From assembly GCF_001294455.1 (NCBI RefSeq), contig NZ_LIKT01000013.1, positions 58,112 through 122,111 on the forward strand: a stretch of 64,000 nucleotides of DNA. Direction: 5' to 3'. The DNA comes from Phaeobacter sp. 11ANDIMAR09 (GTDB lineage Bacteria; Pseudomonadota; Alphaproteobacteria; Rhodobacterales; Rhodobacteraceae). A program made the translations under genes and the position numbers. Under the pieces are notes generated by a model. It did no database searches. It saw only the letters and a program-made list of their open reading frames with translations, and was not told the DNA's origin. Shown here piece after piece: positions 8,164-15,942 of the stretch. Position 1 is the first letter of the stretch. Every line of letters starts with the position of its first letter.

Positions 8164-9708
8164 ATGGCTGAAGCAGCACCACGTCGTCGGAGCCGGGGTG
8201 GCGGGGGAGCCGCCCGTCGCGCAGAACGTACAAGCATCAAGATCGAGACCGCCAAGTACATCGAGCGCAATATTCCCAACTTCGAAGTTCTGTCCGAAGA
8301 GGCCTTGGAGATCATCGAGACCAACGCGGATATCATCCTCGAAGAGGTGGGGGTCAATTTTGTAGATAACCCGGCGGCCTTGCAGCGCTGGCGCGATGCC
8401 GGTGCCGATGTCCAGGGCGAGCGCGTGCGCATCCCGCGTGGCTTGGCGCGTGAGCTGTGCAAAACAGCCCCTTCCGAATTCACTCAGCATGCGCGCAACC
8501 CTGAAAAGTCAGTGGTTGTTGGTGGCAAGAACATGGTTCTGGCGCCTGTCTATGGCCCTCCGTTTGTGCGTGATGCCAAGGGCGGTCGGCGTTATGCTAC
8601 GATGGAAGACTTCAATAAATTCGTAAAGCTGGCCTATATGTCCAAGTGGCTGCACCACTCGGGTGGCACCATTTGCGAGCCAACAGATATTCCGGTGAAC
8701 AAACGCCACCTGGATATGCTGCTGGCCCATATGACCCTGTCGGACAAGCCCTTTATGGGATCGGTGACCGAGCCAAGCCGGGCGCAGGATTCGGTTGATA
8801 TGTGCGAAATCCTGTTCGGCAAAGAATTCGTGCAGAACAACACCGTGATGACCTCGCTGACCAATATCAATTCGCCAATGACTTTTGACGATGTGATGAT
8901 GGGCTCCCTGGAGATCTATGCCGCCAATAACCAGGCCTGCATCATCTCGCCCTTTATCGTGGGCGGAGCCATGGCACCGGTCTCGATCGCGGGCACCTTG
9001 ACCCAGGTTCTGGCCGAAGTCATGGCGGGCGTTGCCTATAGCCAGCTGGTGCGTCCAGGCGCACCTGCGATCTTTGGCGCGATGGTGACATCTATCGATA
9101 TGAACTCGGGCGCGCCGACCTTTGGCACCCCGGAGGCCTCGCATATTACTTATGGCGCTGGCCAGTTGGCGCGCCGCATGAACCTGCCGTTCCGTTCATC
9201 TGGGTCTTTCTGTGGCTCCAAGATCCCGGACGCCCAGGCCGCCTATGAAACTGCAAACTCGCTCAACATGGGGTTGCTTTCTGGCGTGAACTTCATGCTG
9301 CATTCCTGCGGCTGGCTCGAAGGTGGTCTGGTGGCGGATTTTGAAAAATTCGTTATGGATGCCGATCAGCTGGGCGTTCTGCATGGCCTGGCCAAGGGCG
9401 TGGATATGAGCGAAGACGCCCAGGCAATGGATGCCATTCGTGAGGTCGGTCCAGGTGGGCACTACCTGGGCTGCGACCATACCCAGAACAACTTCAAAAC
9501 CGCCTTCTGGAAATCGGACCTTCTGGACTACAAACCCTTTGAAACCTGGGAAGAAGAGGGCGCTCGCGACACCTATTCTCTGGCAACCAACCGGGTCGAT
9601 TACCTGCTGTCAAACTATCAGGCACCTCCGCTTGATCCAGAAATCAAGCAGGCCCTGGAAGCCTTTGTTGCAGAGAAAAAAGCGGCCTCGCCGGACACTT
9701 TCATGTAG
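8164..9708 (+). CDS. MttB family (trimethylamine methyltransferase-like) protein, non-pyrrolysine type
   Basis: MttB-superfamily enzymes transfer a methyl group from a quaternary or tertiary amine to a corrinoid protein. The full-length sequence (514 aa) shows the MttB family pattern, with segments such as GTICEPTDIPVNKRHLDM, LTNINSPMTFDD and SGSFCGSKIPDAQAAYE. The frame is uninterrupted by TAG, so it is not a pyrrolysine-type trimethylamine methyltransferase. The closest functional analogues are glycine-betaine or proline-betaine methyltransferases, but the substrate is not determined here. A basic, glycine-rich leader (RRRSRGGGG) precedes the domain. AGAGGAC sits nine bases before the ATG. 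No corrinoid protein or second methyltransferase is encoded nearby. It has its own terminator. Confidence 0.9.
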   Translation: MAEAAPRRRSRGGGGAARRAERTSIKIETAKYIERNIPNFEVLSEEALEIIETNADIILEEVGVNFVDNPAALQRWRDAGADVQGERVRIPRGLARELCKTAPSEFTQHARNPEKSVVVGGKNMVLAPVYGPPFVRDAKGGRRYATMEDFNKFVKLAYMSKWLHHSGGTICEPTDIPVNKRHLDMLLAHMTLSDKPFMGSVTEPSRAQDSVDMCEILFGKEFVQNNTVMTSLTNINSPMTFDDVMMGSLEIYAANNQACIISPFIVGGAMAPVSIAGTLTQVLAEVMAGVAYSQLVRPGAPAIFGAMVTSIDMNSGAPTFGTPEASHITYGAGQLARRMNLPFRSSGSFCGSKIPDAQAAYETANSLNMGLLSGVNFMLHSCGWLEGGLVADFEKFVMDADQLGVLHGLAKGVDMSEDAQAMDAIREVGPGGHYLGCDHTQNNFKTAFWKSDLLDYKPFETWEEEGARDTYSLATNRVDYLLSNYQAPPLDPEIKQALEAFVAEKKAASPDTFM

Positions 9709-9760
9709 ATTTGATGGTGTCATAAAAGAGCCAAATACTCCCGTATAGGGTGAATGGATG

Positions 9761-9799
9761 CGGGCGGTGACAGTTATGGTCATCGCCCGTTTTCGTTTT
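9761..9799 (+). terminator. Intrinsic terminator after the MttB-like gene
   Basis: An 11-bp stem with one G-U pair (9761-9771 with 9779-9789, seven-base loop) is followed by TTTTCGTTTT. The hairpin runs into the last codons of the convergent DUF6477 gene, so the two transcripts overlap at their 3' ends. Confidence 0.85.
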
Positions 9800-10130
9800 G
9801 ATCCGTTTCGGCCCCAGCGGCGATACTTCCTTGTGCCTGGGGGCGGGTGTTCGGTGGGGCCAACAAGGCCGCCTCGCCAACCAGGGCGACCAAGATTTCC
9901 ACATGGCAGATGAGGCTATAGCTGGAATCTCTGCTTAGACGCTGCTGGTTTATCTCGGACTCAGAGTCCAAAAGCCACACGATGGCGGCTGCGGGTCTGG
10001 GGGGTTTTCCATAGTCCATAATCCGGCTTAGATCCCGGCTGCGGCTGTAGGTTGCGGCGCCAATACGTGCGGTTCTTACCAGAAGTCTGGGACGCCGAAG
10101 GCTTTTCAAACGGCTGAGGAGATCCTGCAT
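9780..10130 (-). CDS. DUF6477 family protein
   Basis: This is a small cytoplasmic protein of 116 residues with no assigned function. It opens with MQDLLSRLKSLRRPRLLVR followed by ARIGA, a pattern I associate with the DUF6477 family of Rhodobacterales. A leucine-rich helix (CHVEILVALVGEAALL) follows and the tail is polar and low in complexity. The ATG at 10130 is preceded by AAAGGAAC at good spacing. An open frame extends far upstream to 10541, but that part overlaps the divergent gene and has no family-like content. It faces a DUF6456 gene across a 236-base divergent region, which may hold promoters for both. The family assignment is from memory of the motif. Confidence 0.75.
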   Translation of the reverse strand: MQDLLSRLKSLRRPRLLVRTARIGAATYSRSRDLSRIMDYGKPPRPAAAIVWLLDSESEINQQRLSRDSSYSLICHVEILVALVGEAALLAPPNTRPQAQGSIAAGAETDQNENGR

Positions 10131-10366
10131 TTGGCTGTTCCTTTTTTCTGCGTGTGAGATTGTCCTTAACACAACTATTACGGGTGTTGCCTGCAGGTAC
10201 TTTTCGCCGTGCGGTCTATTGTTTGTTGATTGATCAATTTTTGGAAACAATGATGGATAACTCAAAGTTCTGTTCAAAATCAGACAGGTAAACTCTCCAT
10301 CCCTGTGGGAAACCTTGGGGGCGGAATGTGGACGAATGCCTGGCTGACGACCGGAGATCTTCATCC

Positions 10367-11437
10367 ATGCAGCGACACTCGGCACAGCCTTTCCCGGAAT
10401 GGGTCCCACCTGAAGTTCAGCGATATCTGGAGCACACAGAAGGCGGCTACTCGATCCGCCAACTTGCAAGGGGTTTGAAATGCCATCCTTCGACGGTGCT
10501 GCGGCAAATACGTCGGGTGGAAAACCGCAGAGATGACCCATTGATCGACTGCGTGCTGTGCGATTTGGCGGCTGTTTGTTTTAATGGCCAAGGGACGTCA
10601 AAACACCAGGGTATTGCCGATGCAGCCCTGTTGAATGCGGCCGCATTAGAGATCCTAGCCCGGCTTTGTCAAAGTGGTGCGGTGCTGGCCGTCGCTGAGG
10701 GTATGGAAAAAGCCGTGGTGGTAAAGGAGGGCGAAACCGCCCTGGATAAGCTTGTCGTTGAACAGGAACTTGCGGGACATCTGGCCTTGCTGGGATGGAT
10801 CAGCTGTACCCGTACAGGCCGGTTGCGCCGGTATCACATCACCCCCATGGGCCGTTCCGTTTGCAATCGTTTGATGGCGGAGCGCGAGAACAAGGCCCGG
10901 GCAAATCTGGAGCAAGGGTTCGGGGAAACCCAAAGCAAGTTTTGTCATGGCCGAGGTAAAAGAGCCAAAGAGCGCCGCACCCGCTATGGTCTTGGAGAAA
11001 CCCCGCTGGATATGTTGGCGCGTCTTCAGGACAAAAGTGGTGAGCCGTTTTTGCCCCGGGAGCTGGTGGAGGCAGGAAAGCGCCTGCGCGAAGACTTTGA
11101 GCTCGCACAGGTTGGCGACCATTTGGCGCAAAGCCGCGCCTATTTTGCCGCTTCAGATCGCTGTGGTGCTATAGCTCCCCCAAAACAGAGCGCGGCCTCT
11201 GTGGCGGCAAAGCAGCGGGCGACCCAGGCGCTCGAGGTGCTGGGGTCGGGGCTCAACGATATAGCCCTACGCTGCTGTTGCCACCTGGAGGGGCTGGAAG
11301 CGGCGGAGCGTCAGCTTGGATGGTCGGCGCGCTCGGGTAAGATTGTTCTGCGCATTGCATTGGCGCAACTCAGGACATTCTACGACGAAATGGATGAAAG
11401 CCATGGAGGGGCGCGCAGCAACCAGATGATCGGTTAA
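10367..11437 (+). CDS. HTH protein with C-terminal DUF6456 domain
   Basis: This is a predicted DNA-binding regulator of 356 residues. Residues about 25-60 form a helix-turn-helix (YSIRQLARGLKCHPSTVLRQ), followed by the RRDDPLID segment. A middle part resembles a second winged-helix-like region (LGWISCTRTGRLRRYHITPMGR). The C-terminal 60 residues (VLGSGLNDIALRCCCHLEG, then LGWSARSGKIVLRIAL) match the DUF6456 pattern, itself probably DNA binding. I use the ATG at 10367, preceded by GGAG. A GTG at 10328 would add 13 residues. Targets are unknown. It is divergent from the DUF6477 gene and is followed after 109 bases by oxyR. Confidence 0.82.
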   Translation: MQRHSAQPFPEWVPPEVQRYLEHTEGGYSIRQLARGLKCHPSTVLRQIRRVENRRDDPLIDCVLCDLAAVCFNGQGTSKHQGIADAALLNAAALEILARLCQSGAVLAVAEGMEKAVVVKEGETALDKLVVEQELAGHLALLGWISCTRTGRLRRYHITPMGRSVCNRLMAERENKARANLEQGFGETQSKFCHGRGKRAKERRTRYGLGETPLDMLARLQDKSGEPFLPRELVEAGKRLREDFELAQVGDHLAQSRAYFAASDRCGAIAPPKQSAASVAAKQRATQALEVLGSGLNDIALRCCCHLEGLEAAERQLGWSARSGKIVLRIALAQLRTFYDEMDESHGGARSNQMIG

Positions 11438-11507
11438 AGTGCCGACTCTTGAACAAGCCCCTGCAAAAGGCGAGAGGTGCGCTTGGGTGCTGCGCATTCT
11501 CATAATT

Positions 11508-11525
11508 TAAGATTGAATTATCTTA
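11508..11525. promoter_or_regulatory. Inverted repeat in the oxyR leader, possible LysR-type site
   Basis: TAAGAT at 11508-11513 and ATCTTA at 11520-11525 are perfect mirror arms around a six-base spacer, 21 bases before the oxyR ATG. LysR-type regulators commonly repress their own promoter from such dyads. Binding is inference only. Confidence 0.4.
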
Positions 11526-11546
11526 GCGATTTGATAGGGGAATTTT

Positions 11547-12503
11547 ATGAGTTTCACCCTTCGCCAACTTGGATATTTCAAAGCTCTGTGTGAGCACCGC
11601 AATTTTGGTCGCGCAGCCGAAGCCTGCCACGTGTCGCAGCCTGCGCTGTCGGTGCAGGTGAAAGCACTAGAAGATCTGATGGGAGGGATTCTGGTCGAGC
11701 GCCGGGCCAGGGATGTGGTTCTGACCCCGCTGGGGCGCGAGGTCTTGGCGCAGAGTGAAGCGATCCTCATGGCGGCCGCGCAGTTGGACCGGCTTGCACG
11801 GGATCAAAACAGTGGCCGCAAGAGCCTGTCTCTTGGGGTTATTCCCACCATCGCGCCCTATTTGCTGCCGGGCTTGCTGGCGGATCTGCGTGCCCATGAT
11901 CTTCAGCTGAACATTCAGGTGCGGGAGGCCAGAACCGAGCGCCTGCTGGAGGCACTGCAAAGCGGCGCGCTGGATGCCGCCATCATGGCCCTGCCCAGCG
12001 GTGGATCCGGCCTGGTCGAGGCTGAACTGTTTGAGGATCATTTCTTGCTGGCAGGCTCTGCCAACCGACTGGCCCAGGTCAATGCTGGGCATCCCAGGGT
12101 AGAGCCTTCGGATTTGCAACCCGATCAATTGATGCTGCTAGAAGATGGGCACTGCCTGACCGATCAGGCATTGGAGGTCTGCGGCGTGGCGCGCTCGGCA
12201 GCGGGGATCAACATGGGGGCGGGGTCGCTGGCGACCCTGTCGCGGCTTGTAGCTGCCGGCTTTGGCCTGACCTTGATGCCGGAGCTTGCCCTTGCTGCCG
12301 AATGCACTGCTGCGCAGGGGCTCTGTGTGCAGCGCTTTAGCGCACCACAGCCTAAACGTCGGATCGGGCTGGTCCGCCGGGCCAGCACGGCCGAGGCAGA
12401 TTGGTTTCAGGAATTGGCCCGGGTGGCGCGGCAAACGGGACTGGGTATTCTAGAGGTAGCCCAAAACGACTACGGGCCCGCCACTGGCGAGCCCGAGCCT
12501 TAA
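11547..12503 (+). CDS. oxyR: LysR-type regulator, OxyR-like hydrogen peroxide sensor
   Basis: It is predicted to activate peroxide-defence genes when oxidised. The N-terminal LysR helix-turn-helix is at residues 1-60 (FGRAAEACHVSQPALSVQVKA), followed by the substrate-binding-like regulatory domain. The two redox cysteines of OxyR are recognisable as C203 in LEDGHCLTDQALEVCG and C212, nine residues apart as in E. coli C199/C208. The 318-residue length is slightly longer than usual because of a polar tail. The convergent neighbour is a Prx5-type peroxiredoxin, which supports a peroxide role. A dyad lies just upstream of the start. If the cysteines were not functional it would simply be another LysR regulator, but the motif match is close. 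Confidence 0.9.
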   Translation: MSFTLRQLGYFKALCEHRNFGRAAEACHVSQPALSVQVKALEDLMGGILVERRARDVVLTPLGREVLAQSEAILMAAAQLDRLARDQNSGRKSLSLGVIPTIAPYLLPGLLADLRAHDLQLNIQVREARTERLLEALQSGALDAAIMALPSGGSGLVEAELFEDHFLLAGSANRLAQVNAGHPRVEPSDLQPDQLMLLEDGHCLTDQALEVCGVARSAAGINMGAGSLATLSRLVAAGFGLTLMPELALAAECTAAQGLCVQRFSAPQPKRRIGLVRRASTAEADWFQELARVARQTGLGILEVAQNDYGPATGEPEP

Positions 12504-12526
12504 GAGAACTTGCAACACCGCGGGTT

Positions 12527-13075
12527 TTAGGCCGCTGCAGTTTCTTTTGCCGCCTGCAGATGCTTCATCACATTCTCTGGCGAGGAAACGCCATAGGGGT
12601 CTTCGCCGTGGTTGTCGCACAGGCCGGGCTCTTCGAACCAAGCTTCAACAACGCCATCGTTGACGATGGCGGCATAGCGCCAGGAGCGCGCGCCAAAGCC
12701 GAGGTTGTCCTTGGCCACCAGCATGCCCATTTTGCGGGTGAACTCGCCGGAGCCGTCAGGAATAACACCGACGTTTTCCAGGTTCTGCGATTCGGCCCAT
12801 TTGTTCATCACAAAGCTGTCGTTCACGGACATGCAGTAGATGCCGTCGATGCCTTCGGCCTGGAAATCGGCAAAGCCTTTTTCAAAGCCAGGCAGCTGGT
12901 AGGTCGAGCAGGTAGGAGTGAAGGCGCCGGGCAGGGAGAACAGGACAACGCGCTTGCCTGCAAAGTAATCCGCAGTGGTTTTGTCTTCCCAGCGGAAGGG
13001 GTTTGTGCCACCCACAGCTTCGTCGCGTACGCGGGTTTTAAAGGTCACGTCGGGCAGTTTTACGCCAGCTTTCAT
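12527..13075 (-). CDS. Peroxiredoxin, Prx5/AhpE-like type
   Basis: This cytoplasmic thiol peroxidase reduces hydrogen peroxide and organic peroxides. The peroxidatic cysteine is in LPGAFTPTCSTYQLPG, about residue 56, with the conserved Thr and Pro around it. The arginine typical of the active site lies in FGARSWRYA. At 182 residues this is the Prx5 subfamily often used with glutaredoxin or glutathione in proteobacteria. A further Cys in EPGLCDNHGEDPYGVSSP is common in this group. It is convergent with oxyR, and OxyR control is plausible although no OxyR site was identified. A dyad resembling an Irr box lies about 40 bases upstream of its start. Confidence 0.95.
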   Translation of the reverse strand: MKAGVKLPDVTFKTRVRDEAVGGTNPFRWEDKTTADYFAGKRVVLFSLPGAFTPTCSTYQLPGFEKGFADFQAEGIDGIYCMSVNDSFVMNKWAESQNLENVGVIPDGSGEFTRKMGMLVAKDNLGFGARSWRYAAIVNDGVVEAWFEEPGLCDNHGEDPYGVSSPENVMKHLQAAKETAAA

Positions 13076-13393
13076 CTTACAACTCCATGGATGATGAACC
13101 AGTTTGGCAGCCGTTTATAATAGTTCTAAATTGAGCGCAACCACCCTCGGACCCTGTTATGAAACTGTCGTAAAGGGATAGGGGAAAGAATTGAAAATAC
13201 GCACATATTTTGAAATTTTGCGCCGAAAATTGGCGCAAATGGACCCCATCAAATCTGCAATGATTTCTGAACGAAATAGGAGTAAGACCGAGTGTTATGC
13301 GTCCCCTGCATTGCCGATATCTCAATGTCGCGGTGACGCCAAGGAATGAACGTGCTAAGTCACCTATGAACACAGGCCAGAAGCGGACCCACC
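13076..13393. other. Divergent intergenic region between the peroxiredoxin gene and lipA
   Basis: This is 318 bases without a convincing gene; one open frame here has no coding character. It should hold the promoters for the peroxiredoxin gene (leftward) and lipA (rightward). Two dyads are visible: an Irr-box-like palindrome at 13114-13130, and an 8-bp inverted repeat TTTGCGCC/GGCGCAAA at 13217-13239 around a seven-base AT-rich spacer. Neither has a U tract, so they look like operator sites rather than terminators. Confidence 0.6.
13114..13130. promoter_or_regulatory. Irr-box-like (iron control element) palindrome
   Basis: The 17-bp site TTTATAATAGTTCTAAA differs by one base from the symmetric pattern TTTAGAA-N3-TTCTAAA described for the alphaproteobacterial heme/iron regulator Irr. 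It begins 39 bases before the peroxiredoxin start codon and overlaps its likely core promoter. Whether Irr binds here is not shown. Confidence 0.4.
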
Positions 13394-14347
13394 ATGCGTG
13401 ATCTCAAAATTCCCGAGCAACGGCATCCCGAAAAGGCAAATCGCCCGGACAATGCCCAGCCAAAGAAACCCAGCTGGATTCGGGTGAAGGCCCCCGGCGG
13501 CAAGGGCTATGCGGAAACCCATAAGATCATGCGCGACAATGGGCTGGTCACTGTCTGCGAAGAAGCAGGCTGCCCCAACGTGGGGGAATGCTGGAGCCAG
13601 GGTCACGCCACCATGATGATCATGGGCGAGGTCTGCACGCGCGCCTGTACCTTCTGCAACATCGCTACCGGCAAACCGCCCGAGGATCTGGATGCCTTTG
13701 AGCCGGGCCGCGTTGCCCATGCCGTGCAGAAGCTGGGATTGAACCACGTTGTGATCACCTCAGTCGACCGCGATGATATTTCAGATGGCGGCGCCGAGCA
13801 TTTTGCCCAGACCATCCGCGCGGTGCGCCACCGCAGCCCCAAGACCACCATTGAGATCCTGACGCCGGATTTCATCAAATGTGATATGGCGGTGATTGAG
13901 CAGATCATCGAGGCGCGCCCCGATGTGTTCAATCACAATCTGGAAACGGTGCCTGGTCTGTATCCCGAGGTGCGCCCCGGTGCGCGCTATTTCCACTCCC
14001 TGCGTCTGTTGCAACGGGTGAAAGAGCTGGATCCGTCGATGTTCACCAAATCCGGCATCATGGTTGGTCTGGGTGAGGATGAACAGGCCGTGCGCCAGGT
14101 GATGGACGACATGCGCGCTGCGGATATTGATTTCCTCACCATTGGCCAGTACCTGCAGCCGACGCCGAAACACCACGCTGTGGATCGCTTTGTGACCCCC
14201 GATGAGTTCAAATCTTATGAGAAGGCCGCCTATGGCAAGGGGTTCCATATGGTTTCAGCCACACCGCTCACACGTTCATCCTATCATGCGGGCGATGACT
14301 TTGCCCGCCTGCGTGACGCGCGCAATGCCAAGCTGGGCCTGGCCTAA
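13394..14347 (+). CDS. lipA: Lipoyl synthase (radical SAM)
   Basis: LipA inserts two sulfur atoms into octanoyl-lipoyl domains of 2-oxoacid dehydrogenases and GcvH. Both iron-sulfur clusters are encoded: the auxiliary cluster cysteines C55, C60 and C66 ([13 protein letters not shown]) and the radical-SAM CX3CX2C motif C81-C85-C88 (CTRACTFC). The C terminus keeps the conserved [10 protein letters not shown], which supplies the serine ligand of the auxiliary cluster. The 317-residue length is normal. The start is the ATG at 13394, close to family starts. A strong terminator follows. No lipB lies beside it in this window. Confidence 0.98.
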   Translation: MRDLKIPEQRHPEKANRPDNAQPKKPSWIRVKAPGGKGYAETHKIMRDNGLVTVCEEAGCPNVGECWSQGHATMMIMGEVCTRACTFCNIATGKPPEDLDAFEPGRVAHAVQKLGLNHVVITSVDRDDISDGGAEHFAQTIRAVRHRSPKTTIEILTPDFIKCDMAVIEQIIEARPDVFNHNLETVPGLYPEVRPGARYFHSLRLLQRVKELDPSMFTKSGIMVGLGEDEQAVRQVMDDMRAADIDFLTIGQYLQPTPKHHAVDRFVTPDEFKSYEKAAYGKGFHMVSATPLTRSSYHAGDDFARLRDARNAKLGLA

Positions 14348-14367
14348 CCAATCTTGGGTCTGCGATG

Positions 14368-14418
14368 GGCCCCCTATTTCGTGGAGTATTCCTAAGATAG
14401 GGGGCCTTTTCGTTTTTT
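14368..14418 (+). terminator. Intrinsic terminator after lipA
   Basis: Ten perfectly paired bases (14368-14377 with 14397-14406) around a 19-base loop are followed by TTTTCGTTTTTT. The U tract touches the stop codon of the convergent GFA gene. Confidence 0.85.
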
Positions 14419-14797
14419 AATCTGCGTTGCCCCGGTCGCGTGGATATTGTCGCATATCCGCGAAGGATGGCAGCCAGGCTTCGCGGCGCAGGCACCAGAG
14501 CTCATAGCTGGGGATCAGCCGGTCTGGCTGATCCAAAATACCCAGGTGCAGCTCGATCTCGCCTGGGCTGCAGGAATAGACGGAGGACCCGCACCGAGGG
14601 CAGAAGTGACGGCCCTGATAGCTGTTGGTCTCCCCCTGCACGGTTACGACCTGCTCCTGAAAAACGGCAGAGGCATGAAACAGGGCACCATGGTGTTTGC
14701 GGCAATCCCGACAATGGCACAGGCCCACCCGGTCAGGCGCGCCCTGCGCCAAGAGCGTGACAGCGCCACAGAGGCAGCTTCCTGAATGATCCGTCAT
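14417..14797 (-). CDS. GFA/CENP-V domain protein
   Basis: This is a small zinc protein of the glutathione-dependent formaldehyde-activating (GFA) fold. Cysteines expected to bind zinc are C8 and C10 (SCLCGAV), C27, C29 and C32 (CHCRDCR), and C66 and C69 (FCPRCGS). The family is named for a proposed formaldehyde-glutathione adduct synthase, but most members have no proven activity, and this copy is not next to any formaldehyde dehydrogenase. At 126 residues it is full length. Its 3' end meets the lipA terminator, and 48 bases separate its start from the stop of hpt, so it may be transcribed with hpt. Confidence 0.9.
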   Translation of the reverse strand: MTDHSGSCLCGAVTLLAQGAPDRVGLCHCRDCRKHHGALFHASAVFQEQVVTVQGETNSYQGRHFCPRCGSSVYSCSPGEIELHLGILDQPDRLIPSYELWCLRREAWLPSFADMRQYPRDRGNAD

Positions 14798-14845
14798 CCG
14801 GCTTTCTCCAGTTCGGGCGCGGGCAAGAGGTTTGACTGCGGGGCT

Positions 14846-15391
14846 TTAGGCCTCGTCGGTAAAACGGACCTTGCCGATATGGGGCAGGTTGCGATTGCGC
14901 TGTGCAAAATCGATGCCATAGCCCACAACAAATTCATCCGGGATTTCAAATCCGATCCAGTCGGAGCGGAAGTCCACCTCGCGCCGCGATGGTTTGTCCA
15001 ACAAGGCGATGGATTTTAGCCGCGCCGGTTTGCGGCTCTCCAGCAGTTTGGTGACATGGTTCAGGGTGTGGCCGGTATCAACGATATCTTCCACAACCAG
15101 CACGTCTCGCCCTTCAATAGCGCCACGCAAGTCTTTGAGAATACGGACTTCTCGGCTGCTTTCCATGCCGTCACCATAAGAGGAGGCCTCGAGAAAATCG
15201 ACCTCAATCGGCAGGTCCAGCTCGCGCACCAGGTCGGCAATAAAGACAAAGCTACCGCGCAACAGGCCAACAACAACCAGTTTATCCGTATCGCCAAATT
15301 CCTGTGCGATTTCATCGCAAAGCTCTTCGATACGTGCTGCAATGGTTTTGGCTGAAATCATCACATCGATGACATATGGACGCTGTGGCAT
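14846..15391 (-). CDS. hpt: Hypoxanthine phosphoribosyltransferase
   Basis: This purine salvage enzyme converts hypoxanthine (and often guanine) plus PRPP to IMP (GMP) in the cytoplasm. The PRPP-binding signature [14 protein letters not shown] is at residues 97-110. The flexible active-site loop [10 protein letters not shown] is at 70-79 and [10 protein letters not shown] forms the pyrophosphate loop. The purine-contacting [16 protein letters not shown] segment is near the C terminus. At 181 residues it has the family length. It is transcribed away from the COQ10/RatA gene with 76 bases between their start codons. Confidence 0.96.
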   Translation of the reverse strand: MPQRPYVIDVMISAKTIAARIEELCDEIAQEFGDTDKLVVVGLLRGSFVFIADLVRELDLPIEVDFLEASSYGDGMESSREVRILKDLRGAIEGRDVLVVEDIVDTGHTLNHVTKLLESRKPARLKSIALLDKPSRREVDFRSDWIGFEIPDEFVVGYGIDFAQRNRNLPHIGKVRFTDEA

Positions 15392-15467
15392 GCCTGACCC
15401 CTTGAAATTCCCGCGCGTTCATAGGACATGACGCGGCACGATCATAGCAAGAAAATAGATGCCGCCC

Positions 15468-15914
15468 ATGCCAGTTCACTCAGAAAACCGCTCAATGCCT
15501 TATTCCGCGCAGCAGATGTACGGGCTTGTGGCGGATGTGGCGCAATATCCCAAATTTCTGCCTTGGTGCGCCGCTGCCCGTATTCGCAGTCGCAGCCCGC
15601 AGGGCGCCGCTGAGGTGATGGAGGCGGATCTGGTAATCTCGTTCAAGGTGTTTCGCGAGCGTTTTGGCAGCCGGGTGACGCTTTATGCGGATGAGATGAA
15701 GATCGATACCGAATATCTGGACGGTCCCTTTCGCCACATGAAATCCAACTGGAGCTTTGCCCCGCGCGAGGACGGCACCTGTGACGTCAAATTCCATGTG
15801 GATTTTGAGTTCAAAAATGCGGTGTTGCAGGGCATCATCGGGGTTGTCTTTAACGAGGCGATGCAGCGTATTGTAAAAGCATTCGAGCGCCGCGCGGCTG
15901 AGCTTTATGGCTAG
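15468..15914 (+). CDS. COQ10/RatA family polyketide-cyclase-like (START fold) protein
   Basis: This single-domain lipid-binding protein of the START/SRPBCC fold is related to mitochondrial Coq10, which binds ubiquinone and supports respiration. The family start pattern MPVHSENRSMPYSAQQMYGL and the region VADVAQYPKFLPWCAAARI are characteristic. The C terminus has the long amphipathic helix FNEAMQRIVKAFERRAAEL. I use the ATG at 15468 because family members begin there; an ATG three codons upstream is possible. Related E. coli RatA was described as a toxin that blocks ribosome association, but no antitoxin partner is present here, so a quinone role is the more likely reading. Confidence 0.88.
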   Translation: MPVHSENRSMPYSAQQMYGLVADVAQYPKFLPWCAAARIRSRSPQGAAEVMEADLVISFKVFRERFGSRVTLYADEMKIDTEYLDGPFRHMKSNWSFAPREDGTCDVKFHVDFEFKNAVLQGIIGVVFNEAMQRIVKAFERRAAELYG

Positions 15915-15942
15915 GCTGCCCTGAACACAGGAAGCCTGAACG

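Noticed and set aside
13077..13373. Minus-strand 98-codon open frame upstream of the peroxiredoxin gene
   Set aside because: Its composition is not protein-like, it has no ribosome-binding site, and it covers the promoter dyads.
15468..15914. Toxin of a RatA-type toxin-antitoxin pair
   Set aside because: The protein belongs to the COQ10/RatA family, but there is no adjacent antitoxin gene and the quinone-binding role is a better reading for this family in alphaproteobacteria.
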